NCBI GenBank assembly: GCA_046199005.1
Contig: CP176050.1
Coordinates: 2,666,001-2,730,000, forward strand
DNA length: 64,000 nt
Source: Ascidiimonas sp046199005
Lineage (GTDB): Bacteria > Bacteroidota > Bacteroidia > Flavobacteriales > Flavobacteriaceae
Reading direction: 5' to 3'
Shown here in pieces: positions 36,008 to 43,164 of this stretch (position 1 is the stretch's first letter; every line of letters starts with the position of its first letter). Below the pieces are notes generated by a model, which searched no databases, was not told the DNA's origin, and worked only from the letters and a program-made list of their open reading frames with translations. Both the position numbers and the translations under genes were made by a program.

Positions 36008-37342
36008 ATGCTCAATTTTATACGTTCTTTTTACCTCAGAAAATGGTTTTTCCGATCGTTACTCTTTATCGGATTACTATTTCTTGTAGCGCACTGGTTT
36101 GAAGAATGGTATAATATAGCCTGGTTATTTGTTTTTGTATTTATCCTATTGTTCATAGCGGATCTCTTACTTGTTTTTGTACCTCAAAATCCGATAAAAG
36201 CAACAAGAGTCCTACCGGAAAAATTTTCAAACAGCGATTCGAATCCGGTACCTGTATCTGTTTTTAACAAATATGGTTTTAAAATTCATATTTCTATAAT
36301 CGACGAGCTTCCTGTACAGTTTCAAAAAAGAGATTTTTTTTACTCAGGAAAAATTGAGAAACATAAGAGTCACAATTTTGAATATCATCTACGACCGGTA
36401 GAAAGAGGCATTTATCAATTTGGGGCGTTGCATATCTTTATTTCTTCTCCTTTACAACTGGTTGCCAGGCGCTTTTCCTTTCAAAAAGAGCAAGAGGTAG
36501 CAGTGTATCCGTCTTTTATCCAGATGAAAAAATATGATTTTCTAGCGATAAGCAATAAACTTACAGCATTTGGTTTTAAAAAGATTCGTCGTATTGGTCA
36601 TACTATGGAGTTTGAACAAATCAAGAATTACGTGAAAGGCGACGATTACAGAACAATCAATTGGAAAGCCACTGCCAAGCATTCAACCCTTATGGTAAAT
36701 CAATATCAGGATGAAAAAGCACAGCCTATTTTGTCTATGATAGATACTGGTCGTGTGATGAAAATGCCTTTTGAAGGGTTAAAACTATTAGATTATGCTA
36801 TTAATGCCACATTAGCATTCTCAAATGTTGCGTTAAAAAAGAAAGATAAGGTAGGAATGCTTTCCTTCAACAAAAAGGTATCAGACTATGTGATGCCTTC
36901 AGATAAACTTTCGAATCTCAGCAGTATAATGGAAAGGTTATATGGTATTGACACACAATATCCGGATGCCGATTTTGGTTTGCTTTATAACTTTTTGAAA
37001 CGCAAAGTGTCGCATCGCAGCCTTTTAATGCTGTATACCAACTTTGAACATATCTCTGCACTCAAAAGGCAATTACCTTATCTGCAGGCTATCGCCAGGA
37101 AACATTTACTGGTGGTTATTTTCTTTGAGAATACCGAATTAAAGAAAATTACCGAACAGGATGCCGAAGATCTTCAAGGCATTTATCATAAAACTATTGC
37201 TGAAAAATTTGATTTTGATAAACGGGTGATGCAGAAAGAACTTCAAAAGCATGGTATTCAAAGTATTCTTACAACTCCTGAAAAGCTATCGATCAATGCT
37301 ATCAACAAATACCTTGAGATAAAGTCAAGAGGATTATTATAA
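36008..37342 (+). CDS. DUF58 domain-containing protein
   Basis: This 444-residue protein has two N-terminal transmembrane helices (about residues 15-60), an immunoglobulin-like part, and the DUF58 signature GDDYRTINWKATAKHSTLMV near residue 215, followed by a von Willebrand A-like fold with the metal-site-like SMIDTGRVM. DUF58 proteins are MoxR partners. It is the last gene of the run; no clear terminator follows, and the next gene has an independent leader. Confidence 0.92.
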   Translation: MLNFIRSFYLRKWFFRSLLFIGLLFLVAHWFEEWYNIAWLFVFVFILLFIADLLLVFVPQNPIKATRVLPEKFSNSDSNPVPVSVFNKYGFKIHISIIDELPVQFQKRDFFYSGKIEKHKSHNFEYHLRPVERGIYQFGALHIFISSPLQLVARRFSFQKEQEVAVYPSFIQMKKYDFLAISNKLTAFGFKKIRRIGHTMEFEQIKNYVKGDDYRTINWKATAKHSTLMVNQYQDEKAQPILSMIDTGRVMKMPFEGLKLLDYAINATLAFSNVALKKKDKVGMLSFNKKVSDYVMPSDKLSNLSSIMERLYGIDTQYPDADFGLLYNFLKRKVSHRSLLMLYTNFEHISALKRQLPYLQAIARKHLLVVIFFENTELKKITEQDAEDLQGIYHKTIAEKFDFDKRVMQKELQKHGIQSILTTPEKLSINAINKYLEIKSRGLL

Positions 37343-37491
37343 TCGGTTCGTCCCTTAAATCAAAGCAATTTATAGACAGATATTACATTTCATTCCTGAA
37401 ATTCTACAATTCAGTAATGTTTCTTATGTCTTTGTTAGCTCAGATCGCATCTTTGTCGTGTAATTATTTAGAAAAACTAAAAAATAATATC

Positions 37492-37926
37492 ATGAAAACA
37501 ATCAGACTATTCACGATCATTGCTTTAATTTCTACATTCACGTTTGCTCAAAACTCAATAGAAAAGGAAAAAACCGGAGTGACTATAAAAGTTACTATAG
37601 ACAATGTAAGGGGTGATGAGGGTCACGTACTTTTTTCACTGCACACCAAAGACACTTTTATGAAAGCTCCTGCTATCAAAAATGCGGCTGTAATTGCTAA
37701 AGATGGCTTAGCCTACGCAGTTTTTGAAAATGTGAGTCCAGGAAAATATGCCATCCTTGCATTGCATGATAAAAACGATAATAAAAAAATGGATTTCGAA
37801 CCCAGTGGAATGCCAAAAGAAGATTATGGTGCTACAAATAATGTGATGACCATGGGCCCACCAAATTATTCAGATGCAGAGTTTATCGTTGAAAATGAAG
37901 ATCTGGAACTAGCCATTAGATTTTAA
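37492..37926 (+). CDS. DUF2141 domain-containing secreted protein
   Basis: I start at the ATG at 37492 (144 residues): MKTIRLFTIIALISTFTFAQ is a clean signal peptide, while the longer frame adds 25 unlike residues. The DUF2141 pattern is visible in GHVLFSLHTKDTFM, VSPGKYAILALHDKNDNKKM and the closing EPSGMPKEDYG region. The family is an extracytoplasmic beta-sandwich of unknown function. It converges on dps, and a hairpin lies between. Confidence 0.88.
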   Translation: MKTIRLFTIIALISTFTFAQNSIEKEKTGVTIKVTIDNVRGDEGHVLFSLHTKDTFMKAPAIKNAAVIAKDGLAYAVFENVSPGKYAILALHDKNDNKKMDFEPSGMPKEDYGATNNVMTMGPPNYSDAEFIVENEDLELAIRF

Positions 37927-37941
37927 GAAAGAGTTATAGAT

Positions 37942-37970
37942 AAAAAAAGGGATGCTGCTACGCATCCCTT
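37942..37970 (-). terminator. Terminator between the DUF2141 gene and dps
   Basis: A 9-bp stem (AAGGGATGC / GCATCCCTT) has a six-base loop. The minus-strand side is followed by a T-run, so it mainly ends dps transcription; it may also stop the convergent gene. Confidence 0.8.
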
Positions 37971-37977
37971 CGATTTG

Positions 37978-38457
37978 TTAAATACTTTCGTCCAGCCAGG
38001 CTTTCATCATCCAGACTGTTTTCTCTTGTTCGGTGATAAAATCACTCATCATGGCATTGGTACCTTCATCACCAAATTTATCCGATTTATCCAAAATTAC
38101 TCTTTCAATTTGCAATAACTCTGTAAGGGAATCAACTACCAATGAAACGGCCTTCTCATCTTTCGATATCCCTTTACCAACGGGTACCTTCGCTGCCTTT
38201 ATATAGTCTTCAAAGGTGTGTAAAGGAGTTCCTCCCAATGTTAAGATCCTTTCTGCAACCATATCTACCTTAAGCTGAGCGTCGTTGTACAATTCTTCAA
38301 ACTTGACATGCAGGTCAAAAAATCGTTTGCCCCGAATATTCCAGTGAATTCCACGTAAATTCTGATAGTATAATTGAAAATTTGCCAATAGATTATTCAA
38401 GTCGTCTTTCAACTCATTGGTGGCACGTGCGTCTAGACCTAAACTATTTAAACTCAT
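37978..38457 (-). CDS. dps: Dps family DNA-binding ferritin-like protein
   Basis: This 159-residue protein is a Dps mini-ferritin that oxidises and stores iron and protects DNA against peroxide. All ferroxidase ligands are visible with the correct spacing: His38 (GIHWN), His50 (DLHVKFEE), Asp65 and Glu69 (KVDMVAERI), equivalent to Listeria His31, His43, Asp58 and Glu62. Its promoter region is shared with the divergent oxyR gene, so peroxide-induced control by OxyR is likely, as in other bacteria. Confidence 0.96.
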   Translation of the reverse strand: MSLNSLGLDARATNELKDDLNNLLANFQLYYQNLRGIHWNIRGKRFFDLHVKFEELYNDAQLKVDMVAERILTLGGTPLHTFEDYIKAAKVPVGKGISKDEKAVSLVVDSLTELLQIERVILDKSDKFGDEGTNAMMSDFITEQEKTVWMMKAWLDESI

Positions 38458-38560
38458 TTGATTTTATTTTAATATTCATATAAAGGTACAGAGATTATTA
38501 CAGCTTATATTATAAGTTTTATTGATACTTTTTATATTTTTATCACATAAAATTATAATC

Positions 38561-39511
38561 ATGACCATCACTCAATTGCAATATGTTCTGGCGGTAGCAG
38601 AATATCAAAATTTCACCTTGGCTGCTCAGAAAAGTTTTGTTACGCAACCAACGTTGAGTATGCAAATTCAAAAGTTAGAAGATGAACTAGGGGTACTGAT
38701 CTTTGATCGTAGTAAAAAACCAATTCAACTTACTGAAATCGGAAAAAAAATCGTGCAGCAGGCAAGAAATGTAGTTAATGAATCCGATAGAATGCAAGAT
38801 ATTGTAGATCAGCAAAAGGGATACATAGGTGGTGGTTTCAAATTGGGGATCATACCTACCATCACTCCTACACTTCTACCCATGTTCCTTAAACACTTTA
38901 TTAAAAAATACCCCAGAATCAATTTAACTATAGAAGAAGATAATACTGAAAGTATTATTCAGAAACTGGAAGACGGACATTTAGATGCTGCGATTGCTGC
39001 GACACCATTAAATAACGATAAAATAAAGGAAAAGGTCTTATATTACGAACCTTTCGTAGCATATATCCCTCAAAATCACCCGTTGAGTAAATCCGCACAA
39101 ATTGAAACTACCGACCTTGATATAGATACAATTCTTTTGTTAGAAGATGGGCACTGTTTTAGAGACAGCGTTCTCAACTTATGCAGAAGTAACCGCCCTC
39201 ACAAAGATCAGAAATTTCATCTGGAAAGCGGTAGTTTTGAAACGATGATCAAACTTGCCGACGAAGGATTGGGCATGACGCTGTTGCCATACCTCCACAC
39301 TCTGAACCTGAATGAAAAAGAAAAGTCTTATTTGAAACATTTCAAAAAACCGCAGCCTGCCAGAGAGGTAAGCCTCATTCACAACAGAAGTGAATTAAAA
39401 TCACATATTATTGATGCACTTAAAGAAACTATTTCTGATGTGATTCGAGGGGCAATCGCTTTTCACGATGTAGAAATAATAAGTCCTATAAATAAGAAAT
39501 CAACAATATAA
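38561..39511 (+). CDS. oxyR: Hydrogen peroxide sensor OxyR (LysR family)
   Basis: I start at the ATG at 38561 (316 residues, MTITQLQYVLAVAEYQNFTL, the LysR winged helix-turn-helix); the longer frame adds only hydrophobic residues. The regulatory domain contains LLLEDGHCFRDSVLNLC, where the cysteines fall at residues 199 and 208, identical to the redox pair of E. coli OxyR. It would form a disulfide on exposure to peroxide and activate dps, which is divergent from it with 103 bases between. The peptide precursor array starts 60 bases after its stop. Confidence 0.97.
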   Translation: MTITQLQYVLAVAEYQNFTLAAQKSFVTQPTLSMQIQKLEDELGVLIFDRSKKPIQLTEIGKKIVQQARNVVNESDRMQDIVDQQKGYIGGGFKLGIIPTITPTLLPMFLKHFIKKYPRINLTIEEDNTESIIQKLEDGHLDAAIAATPLNNDKIKEKVLYYEPFVAYIPQNHPLSKSAQIETTDLDIDTILLLEDGHCFRDSVLNLCRSNRPHKDQKFHLESGSFETMIKLADEGLGMTLLPYLHTLNLNEKEKSYLKHFKKPQPAREVSLIHNRSELKSHIIDALKETISDVIRGAIAFHDVEIISPINKKSTI

Positions 39512-39571
39512 GTATCTTTTTATTTACATTTTTTGTATTTTTAGTTATATTAAACTAAAAATCAAATCATT

Positions 39572-39793
39572 ATGAAAAAACAGATTGTCAAAGGCTCACT
39601 AAAACTCAACAAAAAAACCATTGGAAATCTAAATGGCATTCAAGGCGGCAGACCTCCCGGAACTACCCTTCCGGCAGAAACTCAGGAATACAGATGTACG
39701 CAACCAATTACTATAGAAACCATTTGCTGGACAGATTCGAGAGATATCGCTTCAAATTGCTGGTGTTCATCAGATGACAGTTTTGTCTGTTAA
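39572..39793 (+). CDS. Class I lanthipeptide-type precursor peptide 1
   Basis: This 73-residue peptide has a leader (SLKLNKKTIGNLNGIQGG) of the Bacteroidota class I lanthipeptide / TIGR04149-like type: basic start, an LxLxKxTIxxL helix and a double glycine at residues 25-26. The core of 47 residues has five Cys (RC, IC, NC, WC, VC) and many Ser and Thr for dehydration. The core differs from those of the following genes. It has its own terminator, so it is a separate unit. The family call rests on the leader; no processing gene is adjacent. Confidence 0.8.
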   Translation: MKKQIVKGSLKLNKKTIGNLNGIQGGRPPGTTLPAETQEYRCTQPITIETICWTDSRDIASNCWCSSDDSFVC

Positions 39794-39810
39794 ACTTACA
39801 TTTTCTATAA

Positions 39811-39843
39811 AAAAAAAGCATCTTGATTCAAGATGCTTTTTTT
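39811..39843 (+). terminator. Terminator after precursor gene 1
   Basis: A nearly perfect 8-9 bp stem (GCATCTTGA / TCAAGATGC) flanked by an A-run and a T-run of at least seven, 18 bases after the stop codon. It splits the precursor array into two transcripts. Confidence 0.88.
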
Positions 39844-39977
39844 GGTTACTGTATTAATCTTCTTTATATTCCTAGCATAGTCAAACGTATTTTCATGTAA
39901 ATTTTAACATATTTTCTTTTATCTTAGTAAGTAAATTAGCTAATTTTAGAGATCAACCCTTTAAAGTTTAGCTCCTT

Positions 39978-40133
39978 ATGAAAAAAAACTATCAAAAACT
40001 TCGCATCTCAAAACACACCATCGCTAATTTAAAAGGAGGTAGGATTGTTTCAAATACAATACAGCAGCTATCTCGTAAAGAAACATGTCTTTGCATGACC
40101 GTTACCAGCCCTTGTGAAGACACTTATTTATAA
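39978..40133 (+). CDS. Class I lanthipeptide-type precursor peptide 2 (51 aa)
   Basis: This short gene encodes 51 residues. The leader is KLRISKHTIANLKGG, a shorter version of the array's leader in which the double glycine (residues 20-21) directly follows the helix. The core is 30 residues with three Cys, in KETCLCM and SPCED, and several Thr and Ser. The frame starts ATG AAA AAA AAC TAT and ends TTA TAA. The matching leader supports it as a real gene despite its size. Confidence 0.75.
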   Translation: MKKNYQKLRISKHTIANLKGGRIVSNTIQQLSRKETCLCMTVTSPCEDTYL

Positions 40134-40154
40134 ATAAACCATAAATACAAATCC

Positions 40155-40358
40155 ATGAAATCAAAAAAAAATCTGAAGTCGCTTTCATTGAGTAAGAAAA
40201 CCGTGAGTAACTTAAATGCCACAGGGGGGGATAAAATTGTTATTTCGTTCCCACAGACCTACCAGAGGGGTTGCGTTACTGATCCGAGAATTTGTGATCC
40301 GGCTTCATTCCCGATTGATTGCTTCCCGATTGACACTTTGAACTGTCCTGTTTTATGA
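40155..40358 (+). CDS. Class I lanthipeptide-type precursor peptide 3
   Basis: This 67-residue peptide has the leader NLKSLSLSKKTVSNLNATGG and a core with four Cys spread in RGCVTDPRICDPA and DCFPIDTLNCPVL, with several prolines and few Thr. A Pro- and Asp-rich core is unusual for a lanthipeptide, so other ring chemistry is possible. Its stop overlaps the next start (ATGA), so the two are translationally coupled. Confidence 0.78.
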   Translation: MKSKKNLKSLSLSKKTVSNLNATGGDKIVISFPQTYQRGCVTDPRICDPASFPIDCFPIDTLNCPVL

Positions 40359-40561
40359 AGCAGAAAAAAAACCTAAGATCGCTTAGGTTCAAAAAGAAAA
40401 AAATAGCATCACTCAATAATTATAAGGGTGGTGCTGATCTTTCAGTCATACCATTCACGGTGCAACGTACATGTCTATCCCTAATTGGATACTATACTTG
40501 TGAAACGGGTCTTCACGAAACCTGTGATGAAAGTATTAAAGTATGCCCTATTGACCATTAG
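40355..40561 (+). CDS. Class I lanthipeptide-type precursor peptide 4 (four-Cys core type)
   Basis: This 68-residue peptide has the leader NLRSLRFKKKKIASLNNYKGG and a core ending in TCLSLIGYYTCETGL then HETCDESIKVCPIDH. It is the first of four genes sharing the pattern C-x(7-9)-TC-x(2-6)-TC-x2-S-x3-C. Each Cys but the last is directly preceded by Thr or lies near Thr/Ser that could be dehydrated for lanthionine rings. Translation is coupled to the preceding gene. Confidence 0.8.
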   Translation: MKQKKNLRSLRFKKKKIASLNNYKGGADLSVIPFTVQRTCLSLIGYYTCETGLHETCDESIKVCPIDH

Positions 40562-40618
40562 AAGTTACGGAAAAGTAGTGACCAATGGGTTAAAGTAAAA
40601 ACCATCTAAATTTTAATC

Positions 40619-40813
40619 ATGAAAAAAAAGATAACTATAAAATCACTTCATTTTAAAAACGAAAAAATTGCCAGTCTAAGCAAAACAACGGGCGGTAAAG
40701 AACAAGAATTGAGAGCTACCTGGAAACCCGGTTGTTTTTCAATCCTTGGGTATACGTGTAATTCCTGTATCGGTGAAACCTGCAATGACAGTATAAAAAT
40801 TTGCACGTTTTGA
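40619..40813 (+). CDS. Class I lanthipeptide-type precursor peptide 5 (four-Cys core type)
   Basis: This 64-residue peptide has the leader TIKSLHFKNEKIASLSKTTGG and a core GCFSILGYTCNSCIGETC then NDSIKICTF. It keeps the four-Cys pattern of peptides 4 and 6 and adds a fifth Cys (NSC) where they have TG. It begins 57 bases after the previous gene and is followed 14 bases later by the next. Confidence 0.78.
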   Translation: MKKKITIKSLHFKNEKIASLSKTTGGKEQELRATWKPGCFSILGYTCNSCIGETCNDSIKICTF

Positions 40814-40827
40814 AGAAAAGTTAGGTC

Positions 40828-41043
40828 ATGAGAAAGAGACAGCTAAAAAATCTTGGTTTCAGAAAGAGAACTGTTGCCAATCTCACTCAAATCAGAGGCG
40901 GAGATCTGATTCCGTTACCCATTATAAGAACACAATTTGAAGGTTGCTTTTCTCTAATAGGCTATTATACCTGTGAAACTGGTCTTCAGCCCACTTGTCA
41001 TCACAGTTATCGTAGCTGCCCTCAAACGGAGATCGCTTGTTAA
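40828..41043 (+). CDS. Class I lanthipeptide-type precursor peptide 6 (four-Cys core type)
   Basis: This 71-residue peptide has the leader QLKNLGFRKRTVANLTQIRGG and a core with GCFSLIGYYTCETGLQPTCH and HSYRSCPQ, ending in an extra Cys (EIAC). SLIGYYTCETGL is identical to peptide 4, which shows recent duplication of this core type. Its leader has diverged more than its core, which argues for selection on the core. Confidence 0.8.
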   Translation: MRKRQLKNLGFRKRTVANLTQIRGGDLIPLPIIRTQFEGCFSLIGYYTCETGLQPTCHHSYRSCPQTEIAC

Positions 41044-41086
41044 CATAATGAATAAAAAAACATAATTACAATTCAATCCATGCGAT

Positions 41087-41317
41087 ATGAAAAAAAAGAA
41101 TTTAAAACATAAACTGGTTCTTTCCAGAAAAGTCATCAGTCGTTTAAACCACATTCGCGGTGGGCTAGATGCAGTTATCATTGATTTTAATACAAACCTT
41201 GAGAATTGTACAGCACTCACTAAAAATCGATTAACATGTCAGACAGGACTTCATTTTACCTGTGACCATAGTTATAGGGTATGTCCTGAAGAAACTAAAA
41301 TCCCACAAAACTTCTAA
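41087..41317 (+). CDS. Class I lanthipeptide-type precursor peptide 7 (four-Cys core type)
   Basis: This 76-residue peptide has the leader NLKHKLVLSRKVISRLNHIRGG and a core with ENCTALTKNRLTCQTGLHFT followed by CDHSYRVCPEET. It is the most divergent of the four-Cys type, with one residue inserted in the first loop and an extended charged tail. The HSYR-C segment matches peptide 6. Confidence 0.78.
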   Translation: MKKKNLKHKLVLSRKVISRLNHIRGGLDAVIIDFNTNLENCTALTKNRLTCQTGLHFTCDHSYRVCPEETKIPQNF

Positions 41318-41318
41318 T

Positions 41319-41530
41319 TTGAAATCACGAAAAGCAACTAGAACGTTCTAAACTAGCCTTAACAAGAAACGATTACTGGGTTTAAAAACATATTACAAGA
41401 TGTAAATTTAACAAGAGAAGAAGATGTTTTTATTCAAGGTAACTGGGATTGTGATACCTTCCAATGTTATTCACGAGTAACTTGGGACAGTTTAGGTCTG
41501 GGATTTACGAGAAGTAAAAAGCCACCTTGA
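41319..41530 (+). pseudogene. Decayed precursor peptide gene (remnant)
   Basis: Two out-of-frame stretches look like the parts of another precursor. In the first frame, after an early stop at 41349, TSLNKKRLLGLK resembles the leader helix (LNKKTIxxL). In a second frame an open stretch reads DVNLTREEDVFIQGNWDCD then TFQCYSRVTW and runs into the terminator hairpin with TGA at 41528-41530. A leader-like helix, a Cys-rich core and position in the array support a frameshifted, inactivated copy. The match is by eye and moderately weak. Confidence 0.4.
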
Positions 41531-41543
41531 GGTGGCTTTTTTT
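41516..41543. terminator. Terminator ending the precursor array
   Basis: A 10-bp stem (AAAAGCCACC / GGTGGCTTTT) with a TTGA loop is followed by seven T in total. It also overlaps the stop codon of the convergent 65-residue gene, so it may serve both directions. Confidence 0.9.
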
Positions 41544-41739
41544 ATGTCTTTAGATAAATCATACATTGATTGAGGTCCGGTCGGTCTCTGGTGAAGTTTT
41601 CTAACCATTCCCTTAATTCCTCAATTTCATAGGGCAACAGTAATTTTACTGCTTTTTCTAATTCCTTGCAGAATAGAACGGGATCAAAACTTACTTTCTG
41701 CAAGATTACTCTTGTGTACTCGTACATAGGTCTTGCCAT
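41542..41739 (-). CDS. Small conserved hypothetical protein (65 aa)
   Basis: This 65-residue protein (MARPMYEYTRVILQKVSFDP, then LFCKELEKAVKLLLPYEIEE) is predicted to be helical and soluble. I recall very similar short proteins in many Bacteroidota genomes, with the same MARPMYEYT start and a closing D/E-L-x-Q-C segment, so I take it as a real conserved gene. Function is unknown. It converges on the precursor array and starts 108 bases from the divergent PBP4 gene. Confidence 0.75.
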   Translation of the reverse strand: MARPMYEYTRVILQKVSFDPVLFCKELEKAVKLLLPYEIEELREWLENFTRDRPDLNQCMIYLKT

Positions 41740-41847
41740 AATACTTCGTTTATTAATTTGGGTTAGTTTAACACTATAAATTTAACTAACTTACTGCATA
41801 TAATATTGTTTTAAAAAAGTTAAAACTTAAAGGGCAATTGTTAATTT

Positions 41848-43164
41848 ATGGCTTTACTAAAACGTTTTAGATGGCAATTTTTCCATCATTTTACTCATTA
41901 TCAAGAAAGTAAATTGTTATTTCTAATAATCCCGGTTTTCGTCCTGAGTTGTTCTTCCCCCAAAACTTTTATTGAAAAAAAACTTGAAAAAGCTCAAATT
42001 GAGAAATATTTTGTGGGCTTTGAACTGTTTGACCCGGCTACTCAACAGGTTTTGTTTGCCAGGAATGCTCATACTTACTTCAACCCGGCTTCTAATACTA
42101 AAATTTTTACGCTCTTTTCGGCGCTTACTACCCTAAACGATTCTCTAGTGGCATTTAAATACCACGAACAAGGAGATACCTTATTCATAAAGCCTGCCGG
42201 AGACCCTACATTTTTGCATCCGGAATTTGACAGTCAAAGAACAATAGACTTCCTAAGATCTGTTAATGTCTCAACGATCTCCATAATTCCTGATCTTTTA
42301 TTAGATGATCCATACGCACCGGGATGGGCATGGGAAGACTACGGATATGCATTTATGCCACAGCGTTCTGCTTTGCCTCTTTATGGAAATGTGGTTACCA
42401 TTTTCCAAAATGACAGTTTGGTGGTTAAGCCTGCTATTTTTGCATCTGATATAAGCTTTCAAAAAGAAAAATATCCCAGAGAACTCACTAAAAATTTATT
42501 TTTTATTTCGGAAGAACTTAAAGATACTATACACATTCCCTTTCTTTCTTCCCCTGAATTATCCAGAAAACTACTGGAAAATATCACTTTAAAGAACATT
42601 GAGTTTACACCAAAAGCACCTGAGAATCCATGGTTCATCCGCTACAGCCACCCTGTAGACAGTGTACTTATACCCATGATGATCAACAGCGATAATTTTC
42701 TGGCGGAACAGCTTATGATGGCTGTATCTGCTGTAAATCGAGATAGTTTGAGTGTTCAAGATGCTATTGAGTATACACTGGATAGTCTTTTACCAAATTT
42801 GCCTGACAAACCACGTTGGGTAGATGGTTCAGGGCTTTCAAGGTATAATCTGTTTACCCCGAATTCTTTTGTACACGTTCTTCATAAACTTTACGATAAA
42901 ATCCCAGATAAAAAAAAGCTGTTTGCCTATTTTCCGGCAGGCGGGGTAAATGGCACCTTAAAAGAATGGTATGGTGGCGAACAATCCTTCATCTTTGCCA
43001 AGTCAGGATCTTTTAGCAATAATTACTGTCTTAGCGGATACCTCATTACCAAGACTGGAAAAACACTTATTTTTAGTTTTATGGCAAACCATTTTACGAT
43101 CCCTTCCCGAGAAGTTAAAAAGGAACTTGAAATCTTACTCTCCGGAATTAGAGATCGGTATTAG
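41848..43164 (+). CDS. dacB: D-alanyl-D-alanine carboxypeptidase/endopeptidase (PBP4 type, S13)
   Basis: This 438-residue penicillin-binding protein removes the terminal D-Ala from peptidoglycan peptides or cuts their cross-links. It is a lipoprotein (FVLSCSS, Cys35) with the SxxK motif in PASNTK (Ser82, Lys85), the SxN motif in NSDNFLAEQL and the KTG-equivalent in AKSGSFSNNY. The insertion domain is shorter than in E. coli PBP4. The last four bases overlap the end of the convergent TIGR00266 gene. Confidence 0.92.
   Translation: MALLKRFRWQFFHHFTHYQESKLLFLIIPVFVLSCSSPKTFIEKKLEKAQIEKYFVGFELFDPATQQVLFARNAHTYFNPASNTKIFTLFSALTTLNDSLVAFKYHEQGDTLFIKPAGDPTFLHPEFDSQRTIDFLRSVNVSTISIIPDLLLDDPYAPGWAWEDYGYAFMPQRSALPLYGNVVTIFQNDSLVVKPAIFASDISFQKEKYPRELTKNLFFISEELKDTIHIPFLSSPELSRKLLENITLKNIEFTPKAPENPWFIRYSHPVDSVLIPMMINSDNFLAEQLMMAVSAVNRDSLSVQDAIEYTLDSLLPNLPDKPRWVDGSGLSRYNLFTPNSFVHVLHKLYDKIPDKKKLFAYFPAGGVNGTLKEWYGGEQSFIFAKSGSFSNNYCLSGYLITKTGKTLIFSFMANHFTIPSREVKKELEILLSGIRDRY

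Noticed and set aside
39811..39843. Attenuator controlling peptide 2
   Set aside because: The hairpin follows peptide 1's stop and has the geometry of a simple terminator; no leader peptide or alternative structure is seen.
39572..41317. CRISPR array or toxin-antitoxin cluster at the small-gene array
   Set aside because: The units are not identical repeats with spacers; they are coding, share a Gly-Gly leader and have Cys-rich ends, which fits peptide precursors.
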